Assembly: GCA_036898135.1 (NCBI GenBank)
Contig: CM072522.1
Span: 4,640,151 to 4,704,150 of the forward strand
Reading direction: 5' to 3'
Origin: Oncomelania hupensis
Taxonomy: Eukaryota > Mollusca > Gastropoda > Littorinimorpha > Pomatiopsidae
DNA length: 64,000 bases
Shown here: one piece after another, positions 52,216 through 63,226 of the stretch
Layout of the letters: each line of letters opens with the position of its first letter
How positions within the stretch are numbered: position 1 is the stretch's first letter
Position numbers and translations under genes: made by a program
Notes under the pieces: generated by a model
Database searches by the model: none
What the model was told of the DNA's origin: nothing
The model's input: only the letters and a program-made list of their open reading frames with translations

Positions 52216-54380
52216 AGTGGTGGTGCGTGACGGCACCAGCTGCCTGACTGTGGATAGTGTGGAGGTGTTTGACTGTCTGGGAGATCACTCCACCATCCTC
52301 TCCACGCTGGCCGCTCCGCCGCTTTCAGCCCGTGAGCACCTCGTCACGTCGCACAACCTGCTGGCCATCGACATCGGGCGCTTTCAGTCTGATGCAAGGG
52401 CGCTGACCCATGTAGTGAACCTGGCCCCGGTGTAGTGAACCTGGCCTCGACGGACATAGTGGACTTGTACAATGACGGTCTCCGTCGGGTTCTGGACCAG
52501 CACGCGCCCCTGACCACCAGATGTGTAAGGGCACACCCCCTCTACCTTTATTGGATGACAGAAAAAGTGAAGGCTGCACGGCGTTGACGTCGGGAGGCGG
52601 TGTGCCGCTGGAGAACCTCCCACCTTACATTGCATAGACAGATCTTTGCTGCTGAGGTTGCTGCCGTTAAAGCGGCAGTCAGCAGTGCCAAGAAACAGTA
52701 TTTTGATAGCAAGGTGTCTGGTGCTTCTAATAAGCAACTTTTTGCTGCCACAAATGAACTGCTTGGCAAGTCCAATGTAACCCCTCTTCCCAACAACATT
52801 CCCAAGTCAGAACTGCCTGAGTTCTCCGCTTTCTTTAGTGACAAAATCATGGCTATTGGGGCCGAGCTCGATTCTTGTGATTGTGACCCCCCCTGTGTTT
52901 GAGGACTATAATGGTCCAAAACTTGGTGCTTTTCGAGCCTGTGTCAGAGAATGATATTTTTGATCTCATCATCAAGTCTCTTACCAAAAGTTGTTCTTTT
53001 AACCCCATCCCAACCTCCCTCGTGAAGCAATGTTTGCCTGATCTTGTGCCTATTATCACTGCAATTGTCAACCAGTCTCTCACCACAAGATTGGTCCCTG
53101 GTCGGTTTAAGCAAGCAGTTGTAACACCTTTGCTCAAAAAGTTGGGTCTGGATTCCAACAACCTGAAGAATTTTAGACCGGTGTCCAATCTGCCATTTAT
53201 TTCTAAAATCCTAGAAAAGGTTGTGCTCTGTCAGTTACAGAAGCATTTGTCCAACAACTTGCTCGAAGTGTTTCAGTCAGCTTATAGGAAAAATCACAGC
53301 ACTGAAACTGCTATGTTGTGTGTTCTCAATGACCTCCTTGCTGGGGTTCACCAGGGGCAGGTGTCTGTGCTTGCTCTGCTAGATTTGAGCGCAGCGTTTG
53401 ACGCGCTTGATCACAGCATATTGCTCAAAAGACTTGAAACTGGTGTTACAGAGGTTGAGCTTGCATGGTTCAATTCCTACCATGGTTCAATTCCTACCTA
53501 TGTGATAGAAAGTTGTCATTATTGATGGTAGTGTCTCTTCAACACAGACTCTTGAGTTTGGTGTGCCCCATGGGTCTGTTTTGGGTCCAGTGTTGTTTTC
53601 GCTGTACGCGCACAGCCTCTCTCTAACATTATTAGCAAACATGACTGTGACTATCACAAATAGGCAGATGATACGGAACTCTCTAAAAGTGCACCCCCTG
53701 CTGATTTTCAGATGGCTCAGGTTAGTGTGCAGAACTGCACTGAAGATGTGTTTAAATGGATGAACAGTAATAGGCTGAAATTGAACACAGAAAAGACTGA
53801 AGTGATGCCTGTGGGCTCTGCCTCTCGCCTCAGACTGGTGGGCGGCAGTTCCATAGAAATAGGGGGTAATGAAATCGCTTTCCAATAAGATGTTAAGTAC
53901 TTAGGTGTACACCTTGATCAGAGGCTCTCAATGCATCAGCAAGTCAGTGCGATTTGCTGAGCCACATATCTGGCGTTGCGCAGAATAGCCTCTATTAGGT
54001 CTAATTTATCTCAGAACACAGTTGCTAGGCTTGTGACCGCCATGATTACATCTCGGTTAGATTATTGCAACTCGGTCCTTGGTGGCTTGCCGAGTGAACA
54101 AATAGAACGGTTGCAAAAGATTCAAAACAATGCTGCAAGGCTTGTTATGCGTAAACCTAAACGTTGCCACACAACGCCTCTGCTCAAAGAACTTCACTGG
54201 CTACCCGTTCATTTTCGCATATTATACAAAATGGCTGTTCTTAGTTACCAACATTTCAACGCTACACTTCCGCCATATCTGTCTGCAGCCCTTACAACCA
54301 ACCAACCCTCACGCTTTTTGCGATCATCAAACAAAAAACTGCTTAAGACTCTAAGAACTAACCTGAAAACAGTAGGAGAC

Positions 54381-55534
54381 CCGGTGGCCTAATGGTAGAG
54401 CTTTGGCTTGTGGATCTGAAGGTCCAGGGTTCGAGCCCAGGCCGGGGCATTGTGTTGTGTCCTTGGGAAAGACACTTTACTCCCGTTTCCTACTCCTTCA
54501 AATGAGAGTTTAAACCGAGGTCTAGTCTGTGTCGCATACATTCCACCATAACGGACTTTAAAGATCCTGACGCTCATGTCCTAGACGGGTGAGTGCCGGT
54601 GACAAAAACACACCCAGCATGCACCTAGGTCCTTCTCCCCCATCCCTGGCTGCCCAGGATTGTGCTCAGTTGTACGGGCGTCAGACCATGCGCCCAAAGG
54701 CTGCGGGTGGGCGTCTCGGGCGGCTTGAGTTAGAGCCTGTATCGGCCAGCGCCTTGAGCAGCTCTTGAGCTGGTAAAGCGCTATATAAGACTCAGAGCTT
54801 ATTCTAGGGCGCGGGATGCGCGGGATCACGCACAAAAAGTTTTTTTCCCGCAAAGAAATTCGATGAGCGCGTTCGCGATCCCGCGGAGATTGGAAATATC
54901 CCGCTACATGTCTTGATCGAAGCGGGCTTTACTGTGACGTTTCTGTCGTCTGCTAGGGCGTAGCGGAAACTGGAGTTAAACGGAAGTTGCTCTTGTATAT
55001 GCGATGTGTCTCAAATTTTCATTGGCCGATGCTATTTTTGACCAATCACCTTTCTTCTGAGTGTGGCATCGATGAATTGACCGGTTGGAACTGGTTTACA
55101 TTCAGAATCAGAATGGCTTCGAAAAAGCGCACGCTTTTCGACTTCGAATTCAGTGGAGGAACTGAGAAGAAAACAGTCACACTGTTTTCCCATGACCGAT
55201 CTTCTAAAATAGCAGAGCTTTTATGCAACAGTTGTGAAAGCAAGGTTACAGATACCAGTTTGTGATATATTTTGTCTGCGATTTGTATGTACTTACTGTT
55301 TGGAAAGAATGCGACACTTGACTGTTTCACAGTTTATCTGGGAACATCACGGGAGAAAACAGATATGGATATTTGTTTGTGTGTACACCCTATATATGCC
55401 GATAAGACACCCCCACTGTTTTGGTCAGAGGGGGGCCTAATCCCCCCCTTTTTTTCAAGGAAGGGGGGGCTGCCCCCACTTCTTCAAAATCCTAGAATAA
55501 GCTCTGTAAGAACGATTAAATAAAAATTAAAAAA
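54381..55534 (+). mobile_element. tRNA-derived SINE, split by a MITE
   Basis: The head carries a pol III A box TGGCCTAATGG and B box GGTTCGAGCCC at tRNA-like spacing. The body and the tail GCGCTATATAAGA follow; after the MITE the A-rich end continues to 55534. It interrupts the L2 C-terminal region at NLKT. A 4-bp AGAC occurs at both ends. It is about 85 percent like the copy at 60564 by eye. Confidence 0.85.
54793..55506. mobile_element. MITE with CAGAGCTTATTCTAGG ends
   Basis: A 714-bp insertion with perfect 16-bp terminal inverted repeats, inside the 3' part of the SINE. It holds a short frame (55113-55265: MASKKRTLFDFEFSGGTEKK) resembling the N-terminus of hAT-like transposases, and G/C tracts near its right end. 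The target duplication is unclear (TAAGA appears on both sides but offset). Confidence 0.75.
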
Positions 55535-55832
55535 AGACCGCTCTTTCAGTGCTCTGGCCCTTGTGATATGGAATTTGTTTCCAACTGAGCGGAGGAACGT
55601 TTAATCGCTGGCGAGCTTTAGGGCAAAGCTCAAGACATACTTTTTTCGTGCAGCTTTTAATCTGTGAACCATTACTCCGCTGACATTTTTATGCTTATCC
55701 AGTACTTTCTCCCCCCATTCCCGTACTGCAGTGTTTTTGTATGAATGCGTGCGGCTGCTGTTTGCAGGCGCGTTGAGCCAGCAAGGGGAATTGCGCTTAA
55801 TAAGAACAGTTCATTATTATTATTATTATTAA

Positions 55833-56432
55833 ATATTTAGGAGCCATTGTATCAGACAATGGGTCCCAACAGGAAGTCCTCTCCAGGATCACACAAACAA
55901 CTGCTGCCATGACAAGATTGAAGCCCATTTGGAAAGACAAGACCATCAGTCTACATTCCAATGTAAGGTTGCTGTGCTCCCTTGTCATCATCTTCCTATA
56001 CTCTTGCAAAACATGGATCTTCACAGCAGATCTATGTATTCTACTTTGTAAAAAGCATGGAGAAGAGGTGCTACAGAAGACTTCTTGGCATTTCCTATAC
56101 TCAGCACATCACCAACAACGAAGTTCGACAGACCATCCCACAAGCCATTGGACAACACGATGACATGCTCACAGTAGTGAAAAAACATAAACTCCGATGG
56201 TATGGCCACGTCACCAGAGCATCAGACCTTGTAGACCATCCTGCAAGTCACGGTGCAAGGAGGCAAAAGAAGAGGGAGACAGAAAAAGAGGTGGGAGGAC
56301 AACATTCAAAAATGGACTGGCTTGACACGTAGTGAGGCCATGAGGGTTGCTGAGGACAGAGGAAGATGGAGTAGCTGGTTAAACGATCATCTGTGGTGCC
56401 CCAACGACCTTCAAGTTACAGGATAGAATAGA
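55833..56432 (+). mobile_element. RTE-like LINE, 3' fragment
   Basis: It starts KYLGAIVSDNGSQQEVLSRI directly at the end of the L2 ATT tail, so it inserted into or next to that repeat. It runs to the C-terminus (RWYGHVTRASDL, QKKRGGRT-type tail) and a GGATAGAATAG tail. Confidence 0.85.
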
Positions 56433-57582
56433 AAAATAGAAATAGTGGGTTAAGATATTCAAAAAAAACGCATATTTTAAGAAAAATGAAGGTGAAGAAG
56501 AGTGAAGGTGTTCAATTGTCCTTTCCTTGTATCTGTGTGGTGTCCTCCGTCTGGATGTGCAAAACTTGCAAGTGGATTAATATCTCAGAATGTATTTCAA
56601 CTATCACAATCAAACTTGGTAAGATGATGTATATCCATGAGACCTAATAAATGATCAGTGAATGAATGACTTCACTTCAATGTCGTCACAGGGTCAACAA
56701 ATGTGAGACCAAAAATGACTCACAAAATTTCATTTTTGTTCTAAATTATTCATATTGAACTTAATTTTTTGATGCATGACAGACATCAATGAGACACATC
56801 CTGTGCGCATTTGGTCAACCTCACTAAGGTCAAGGTCACTGGAGCTATCTAAAGTCAGTTGGTATAGGTACTTTGAAGTGACCTTGTCCCTTGAGATGAT
56901 ATTGATCTTTCATATATGTTCTGTTTTTGCATTAATCTTGAAAGTCCTTTGCAAAATGTACAAAATAATAGATTATACTGTAAAATGGATTTAACCCATA
57001 GGATGCAAAAACTTTGGGTTATTTGATCACACATGAGCAGCAGAGGTCATGTGAAGGTCAAGGTCATCCCAAAGTCACTGTTTTTGGCATAATACAACTG
57101 GCCAAGGTCATCTCAAGGTTAAGAGCATAAAAAGAAAAGTCGGTATTACTTTGCATTTTAATGCCACTGATTCATTCTTTTTTTTCTGGGCAGTCATTTT
57201 CATGTTAAATATTGCAAGTTCCGTAAGGAGTATGTGAGTGATATGGGCTTTGCCCTTATAGTTTCATAGTACAGTTATCCGATTTTGAGTTATTGTCTGG
57301 TATACACAAATTCACTTTGTAGAACTATTTCCAACCCCCATCCTATTGCAACCATAGTAGGACCTTAATTACAATATTTCAACTAAAATTATTGTTTTAA
57401 AATTGAGAGGACTGTGTAAATTACATGTAAAAAAGTGAAACCGATTATGCATGCAAGCCCTCCCAAAACAGCATAATTTATGCACAACAATAGTTCTGTT
57501 GTGTGCCTTTATTAAGTATGGGTAAGTTCAGAAGTAGGAAGTTCTCATCCAGAGATCACACATCTATCTATCTATCTATCTT
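56433..57582. other. Unassigned interval rich in AGGTCA half-sites
   Basis: No gene recognised. Two perfect TCAAGGTCA strings and several more AGGTCA/AAGGTCA copies lie at 56825-57125. A TATC repeat at 57562-57581 ends the interval. Confidence 0.4.
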
Positions 57583-58172
57583 GTTGGGGTGCTGTGGGTT
57601 TCTCTATAAATAGTATCCCCACTTTGTGCAAATTTAGTGCTTTAAATTACATCTGTTTCTGTCATTCTCATTTGTTTTTTCTCGTTCCTAATCTGTTCTA
57701 TCAATCTACTGTACTCTTTGCAAGGCCAGTCACCTACCTTTTTTCTTGAAAACTCTCCCAAAACTCGGTTGGGTCAGCTTGGACACTTTCTGCCAAATGG
57801 TCACTAGGGCTTTCTATGGTATTATTATTTTGCAATGTAGGCATTTTATATGTATATGTTTTGTTAATATTTTATCATGATGTTTATATTCTATTTTATG
57901 TTTGTGAACAGGGGTTTGATAAATTAAGAGTACGGCCTCAGCGTCCCCTGCATGGGATCCCTTTGTTAAGTGATTGTCTGGTGGAGTGCCTTCAGTGTTA
58001 CCATTAGGGTTAGTTAGTTAGTTATATAAATTAACGTCCCCGGACACATAAGCGTATAGGGGACGATGACCATTAGGGTTGTTTCAGCAGATCTTTTATA
58101 CGGATCCTGGGGGAACTCTCTTTCAACCAAATTGTGGTTCTGATTCAGCTCTTTGCAGCCCGTTGGACCCTA
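57583..58172 (+). mobile_element. SINE-like retroposon, full length, type A tail, with a 57-bp insertion
   Basis: Start GTTGGGGTGCTGTGGG, TATA-like CTCTATAAATAGTATCCCCA, body as in the 38-kb cluster, and a decayed type A tail (CTGATTCAGCTCTTTGCAG, then GGACCCTATAAACAATTA). The insert at 58012-58068 splits the body. Confidence 0.8.
58012..58068 (-). mobile_element. 57-bp retroposed fragment with AACT tail
   Basis: Flanked by a perfect 12-bp duplication ACCATTAGGGTT (58000-58011, 58069-58080). On the minus strand it reads from CATCGTCCCCTATACGC and ends in an AACT repeat, the layout of an extremely 5'-truncated retroposon. Confidence 0.75.
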
Positions 58173-59020
58173 TAAACAATTACTCTTTGCCACTCGCAAG
58201 GCCCGTTCAGTCTCCTCAAGCTCAGTGTTTTCTCGCAAGGCCCATGAAATCCTGCGAACTACATTGCATCACTTTAAAAATTTTACCATACGTACTTCTT
58301 TTTCTTGTTTACACGATGGAAAAATGCCACATTTATACAGGCAGTAGTCTTTTTATGTTTCTTTCTTTTTTTTAATTCAGAAAGTTTTTGGTCCCCATTT
58401 TGGTGTCACAAAGGTGGAATGAGGAAGATATGGTGTTCAGTTATCAGTGAAAGCGATGACGACAGTGACTTTTATAAGGACTTTACACTAGAAGAAATAG
58501 CGAAAGGAGAGGTGTCTGATGTTGACTTGGGTTTAGTAGTAACCCCAAATCGCTTTGATTTTGACGATCAGCAGAACTCACAGAACTGACCGACACATCA
58601 TTTGTTCTGTGAATTCAGTAGAGAGTGATTCAGATCAGGAGTTGCCAACTGTTGCTGGTCCCAGCAAAAGAAGGAAGAAAAGACAAACGAAGACTACTGA
58701 TAGTCAAAAGAAACAATGTAGAAACAAACTGTATATTGTTTGCAACTTTGGTTTCTCCTTTACCCAGTTAGACGTTGACCTAGTTTCTTCAGTTACAATT
58801 TTATTGCACTGTTCTTCCTCAGTTTTGTTCTTCCATTTTGGTAAATTGTTTCCTTTAAGAACAGCATTCATTGTGCTTTTAATAACAGCTTGTTTTGTGA
58901 ACTTTCTGCTGATTGGAAAGAAAGTTCTGATCCGGACGTACATGAAAACACGAAGCTGTTGTCTTTGTATTTTGTGTGTGTTTCTGTACCAACCTACACC
59001 TTTTAAACACAGAGTGTGAA
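58173..59020 (+). other. Region with acidic transposase-like frames
   Basis: From about 58423 the plus strand encodes MRKIWCSVISESDDDSDFYK, then FTLEEIAKGEVSDVDLGLVV and, after a frame change, ESDSDQELPTVAGPSKRRKK, RQTKTT. An acidic segment followed by a basic patch resembles the N-terminus of piggyBac-type transposases, but no catalytic core follows. A second frame to 59019 has hydrophobic stretches and no known match. Confidence 0.3.
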
Positions 59021-59730
59021 CATTCAACATCTGGTGGTATTTTTCATCACATTAAAACACGTTTATCCTAACTTCTTCTTTTTTTTCTTTTTTTTTACCT
59101 AAGTGTAAACATTTTGAGGAGTTGCTTCAATGGTATTGAGAACTGAATAAGGGGAAGCTCAAAACTGGCCAGAGTGGCATTGGGTTAACATGCTTTAAAG
59201 CATTTTCAGACCGGTACAAAAAAGTATGTTTTTGTGGACTCCCATGAGTTGTAAACAAAAGTGTCTGACCTCTCTCTCTCTCTCTCTTTCTCTCTCGGTC
59301 TCTTTCTCTCACATACACACAAATGTGTCGCTGCATATACACACATCCCCTCTGTTTTTACCTTCCCCTCCCCCTCCATGACTCTTTTTCCCTCCTTGTC
59401 TCTCTTGCTCTCCCTCTCCTTCTCTTGTCTTTCTCTTTCACACACACCCCCACCACACACACACACATCCTACCAATGTCTCTCACATGAGCTTGAATTG
59501 ACCAGTTCTAAAACCTCTCTCTCTCTCTCTGTTCTTTTCCTCTGCCTCTCCCACTTTCCCTCTCCACCTCTTTCTCTTCCAAAAATTGCACAAGCATTAA
59601 TGACATGCACAGACCCATCCCACACTCCGAACACACAAACATACCCAATGTGCCATGACCACAAGTGTATAAATTTAATAGCAGTATACGACAGCACTGT
59701 ATGTTTATATAATATAGTGCTTGCAGGCCT
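59021..59730. other. CT- and CA-rich low-complexity interval
   Basis: CT runs at 59270-59300, 59515-59531 and neighbouring pyrimidine tracts, with CA runs near 59440-59466. No gene. Confidence 0.6.
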
Positions 59731-59898
59731 CCCCAAAAATCAAATATACCAGACAGTGGCCACTACATCCAGAGAAACTGGATATGCCGGCCACTTTTTT
59801 CTCTGTGACCGGAAAATAACCAATTTTTCGGATATAATGTCCACAGGTTATACCGGCCACCCAAACCAAAGCAGCCACCATAGCCAGTGTTTACTGTA
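59731..59898. mobile_element. Right end of a Tigger-like MITE (partial)
   Basis: Recurring TATACCGGCCAC/TATGCCGGCCAC phrases and an end AGTGTTTACTG followed by TA resemble the subterminal layout of the Tigger-like MITE at 7302. A matching left end was not found. Confidence 0.35.
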
Positions 59899-60009
59899 AT
59901 TGTACAATGACTGATAGTTCCAAATAATTGTACAATGGCTGATAGGGCAGTAAGTGGAAAGAGAAAGTGCTAGATTGAAAGAGGCTATCACTAGATGGAA
60001 AGAAGGGAT

Positions 60010-61022
60010 TTATTTTAAATTTACACCTATCCTGTCCTGTAACTCGAAAGTCATTGGGGCACCACAGATGATCGTTTAACCAGCATACACCATCTTTGTC
60101 CTCAACAATCCTCATGGCTTAACTCAATGTCAAGCCAGTCCATTCTCGAATGTTGTACTCCCACCTCTTTCTCTGTCTCCCTCTTCTTCTGCCTCCTTGC
60201 ACTGTGCTTTGCAAAATGGTCTTTGCAAGGCCTGATGCTCTGGTGACATTGCCATACCATCGGAATTTCCGTTTCTTCACCACTGTGAGCATGTCATAGT
60301 GTTGTGTGGTGGTTTGTCGGTCTTCATCGTTGGTGGTGTGCTGGGTATAAAAAATGCCCAGAAGTCTTCTGTAGCACCTCATCTTCATGCTTTGTATTCT
60401 TCTTTGTAGGTCTGCTGTGAGGGTCCATGTTTCGCAAGCGTATAGTAAGATGGAGATGAGATGACAAGGGAGCTTAGCAGCCTTACCTTGGAGCGTTCTG
60501 GTCCTCGGCAGGGCGCTCACCTGCAAAACACACCTCTGTGGTGGTCCTGTCTTTCCAAATGAGGCATGGTGGTCTAATGGTATTGCTTTGGCTTGCGGAT
60601 CTGAAGGTCCCGGGTTCGAGCCCTGTCCGGGCTATTGTGTTGTGTCCCTGGGAAAGACACCGTTTCCTACTCCTTCGGATGAGAGTATAAACCGAGGTCT
60701 AGTCTGTGTGTCGCATACATTCCATCATAACGGACTTTAAAGATCCTGACGCTCATGTCCTAGACGGGTGAGTGCCTGTAACAAGAACACACCCAGCATG
60801 CACTAGGTCCTTCTCCCCCATCCCTGGCTAGGTCCTTCTCCCCCATCCCTGGCTGGCCAGGATAGTGCTCAGTTGTCCGGGCGTCAGACCATGCGCCCAA
60901 AGGCTGTGGTTGGGCGTCTCGTGCGGTTTGAGTTAGATCCTGTATCGGCCAGCGCCTAGAGTCTGGTCTAGTACGGTGAGATAAGTGCGCTATAAAAATC
61001 CTCAATAATAATAATAATAATA

Positions 61023-61063
<41 letters not shown>

Positions 61064-61370
61064 CTTCAACCTTGCCAGGGAAAGCAGTTTGTGCCATCCT
61101 GGTTGGAGTTCCTGTTGGGACCCATTGTCTGATACAATGGCTCCTAAATATTTGAAACTATGCACTATTATGAGGGGTTGGACTGATGTCCGTGTTGATG
61201 CCATTTGTGTTTTTGGTCATCATTTTGGTCTTCTCTGCACTTATTTCCATTCCAAATGCTCTGGAGGTAGTGTCAAGCCTCTGTACCAGCTGCAAGTTCT
61301 TGTTCCTCTCTAGCCAATCCATCTATGTCATCCGCAAAACGAAGGTTGGAAATTGTTCTATCCTATATGT
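60010..61370 (-). mobile_element. RTE-like LINE, 3' half, split by a SINE
   Basis: The minus strand runs from the FADD region (NLRFADD-like, at 61330-61365) through SFKYLGAIVSDNGSQQE to RLKxIWK. It is interrupted by the SINE at 60564-61057 and continues with the C-terminal region (FRWYGNVTRASGLAKTILQ, RKRWEYNIREWTGL) and 3' tail. Its upstream half lies in opposite orientation at 61371-62262. Confidence 0.85.
60564..61057 (+). mobile_element. tRNA-derived SINE, full length
   Basis: A 494-bp element starting GCATGGTGGTCTAATGG (A box TGGTCTAATGG) with B box GGTTCGAGCCC and a tail GCGCTATAAAAATCC plus an AAT repeat of about 50 bp. The target duplication AATGAG is at 60558-60563 and 61058-61063. 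A 27-bp unit (TAGGTCCTTCTCCCCCATCC...) is duplicated at 60804-60857. Confidence 0.9.
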
Positions 61371-62262
61371 ATGAAGGCCTACCAGACTGAAGTGGCTGAC
61401 TAGTGTTAAACAGCTCAAGGTCTCCATGATCCAAAGCAAGTCTTTCATATGCCTTACAGAAGAACAAGAAGTCTTGGATAGATGGACAGAGTACTGCTCT
61501 GATCTTTACTAACCACACACCAAACGGAGACCCATCAGTTCTAGCATGTCCCCAGAACAGAGAAGAAGAAGGAATCTTCTTAATTATTCGAGAACAGGCA
61601 GCAGTGCAATCACTGAAGAAGAGGAAGTCAACGGGAGTGGACAACAGGTCTGCAGAATTGCTTCAAACATGAGGAGAAGCGATGATTGACGCCCTCACCA
61701 TTATCTGTAACAAGATCTGGCAGAATGGAGAGTGACCTACACCATGGTCCCAGTCACTTGTCATCACTCTTCCCAAAAAGGGTAACCTTCAGGAGTGTGA
61801 AAATTACCGCTCCATCAGCCTCATAACAGTCTTCCTGAAAATAATCCTCAACAGGTTGAAACCCCAAGCTGAACAAATGATAGCTGAAGAAAAAGCAGGA
61901 TTCAGGGCAGGGAAAAGTACCAGTGAATAGATTTTTAACCTCAGAATAATCTGTGAGAAATATCTAAAGCACCAACATCTAAAATCATGTGTTTGTAGAC
62001 TTCAAAAAAGCTGACCGAGTCTGCCATGCAGTTCTGTGGGCAACCATGAGAGTGTACAACATCAACCCTAACATTATTGGTCATCAAAAGCCTGCATGAC
62101 ACGGCCACCAGTGCAGTCATCCACAACAGCACCATAGGGAACTGGTTCAGAACAACAATTGGCATGCGTCAAGAATGCCTACTCTCTCCAATACTCTTCA
62201 ACATCTTCCTGGAGCGCATCAGGTCAGATGCCCTTGCAGATCAAGAAGGCACAGGCAGTTAA
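61371..62262 (+). mobile_element. RTE-like LINE, inverted 5' segment
   Basis: It begins in the linker (SVKQLKVSMIQSKSF-like), with WIDGQSTALIF/VLDRWTEYC-type sequence, then the RT N-terminal part (FRAGKSTSE, VHQKPA region with frameshifts, MRQECLLSPILFNIFLERI) and ends ALADQEGTGS. The next element bases continue, on the other strand, at 61365. Confidence 0.85.
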
Positions 62263-62820
62263 ATTTCGTAATTAATTTCACATACTATACCATGACTCAC
62301 AAGTGCAATGTTTATGGCGTTGCTAGGAGAGTGCCTCTCTAACGGAAGCTGACAAAAGATAAAACAGTCATAGAGTTGCTTCCCCTGAACCACTTTCCCC
62401 GTGAGTCTCGTGTTAAACCACGCGTCCAAGCGCTCACGATAACGGACCGAATATCCATTCCTTTTTTGGCACTCGCTGAGTGAGGTTGTGTCTACTCTAG
62501 CTCTCTTTTTGCTGACTTTCTGCGTTCGCCCTGTAGTGTACTGTTACTACCGCCGGCGGAGTTTGGGTTTCCTTGTCTTGTCTCAACGTAGCTGTTCGTC
62601 GGCTTCAACCCCGTCTATGCGCGTCCCCTTACTTCGATGGCCGTTCGTTCTACGGATTGTCGAGTTTCCTCTGTGCCTTCCTTCGTTTCCTCCCCTGCCG
62701 ACATTACCTCTGTTTTGCTACGTTACGCTTCCGCTCCTGCGCCGCCTGCTTTGTCTTCTACCCTTCAGGTTTGTAGAGTGGTGGTGGTGAGGGGTGGAGT
62801 GGCGGTAGTGAGGTGAGGGG
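62263..62820. other. Unassigned, increasingly GC-rich interval
   Basis: No gene recognised. Plus frames at 62488-62790 overlap in different phases and have no motif. Confidence 0.35.
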
Positions 62821-63226
62821 TGGCTCCTTGGTCTTGCCAGAAGTGACCTTGGAGCCGTTTCTGGTCAAGGTTACGACCAGAAACATATAAGTGGTCGCCC
62901 TAGTTTAGGACCACATAATTTTTCCGGCAGGGATGCCCCGGCTAGTCCGATCAGGCTACCTGCCGAAGCCTTCCCTTCTGCTTCCTGCGGGATTCAGACC
63001 GGGTCGGGACTTCTGGCTAATGTTGGCTCCTTGGTCTTGCCAGAAGTGACCTTGGAGCCGTTTCTGGTCAAGGTTACGACCAGAAACATATAAGTGGTCG
63101 CCCTAGTTTAGGACCACATAATTTTTCCGGCAGGGATGCCCCGGCTAGTCCGATCAGGCTACCTGCCGAAGCCTTCCCTTCTGCTTCCTGCGGGATTCAG
63201 ACCGGGTCGGGACTTCTGGCTAATGT
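62821..63226. repeat. Two identical 203-bp tandem units
   Basis: 62821-63023 and 63024-63226 match at every position I compared, starting TGGCTCCTTGGTCTTGCCAG and ending TTCTGGCTAATGT. Internal inverted pairs (GACCAGAAAC / GTTTCTGGTC-like, TGGTC...GACCA) could fold. Confidence 0.9.

Larger units (their letters stand above)
51951..55832 (+). mobile_element. L2/CR1-type LINE with two nested insertions
   Basis: A 5'-truncated LINE. It begins late in the endonuclease (HYEDLDSDVNRITTLLDD, VPMHRCGHTMDW) and contains an RT (KQAVVTPLLKKLGLDSNNLK, VFQSAYRKNHSTETA, LLDLSAAFDALDHS, GVPHGSVLGPVLFSLY with His for the usual Gln) and the thumb region SRLDYCNSVLGGLPSEQIER. It ends in WNLFPTERRN-like sequence and an ATT-repeat tail at 55816-55832. 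Stops and frameshifts are frequent. Insertions lie at 52071-52215 and 54381-55534. Confidence 0.85.

Noticed and set aside
54381..54450. tRNA gene
   Set aside because: A and B boxes are present but continue into a SINE body shared with 60564; no proper acceptor stem or cloverleaf.
59206..59899. 212-codon plus frame rich in Ser-Leu and the antisense Arg-Glu frame
   Set aside because: Low-complexity CT/GA tracts keep both strands open; no motif.
62821..63226. Treating the identical 203-bp pair as certain biology
   Set aside because: Perfect identity could also be an assembly duplication; kept as a finding but needs long reads.
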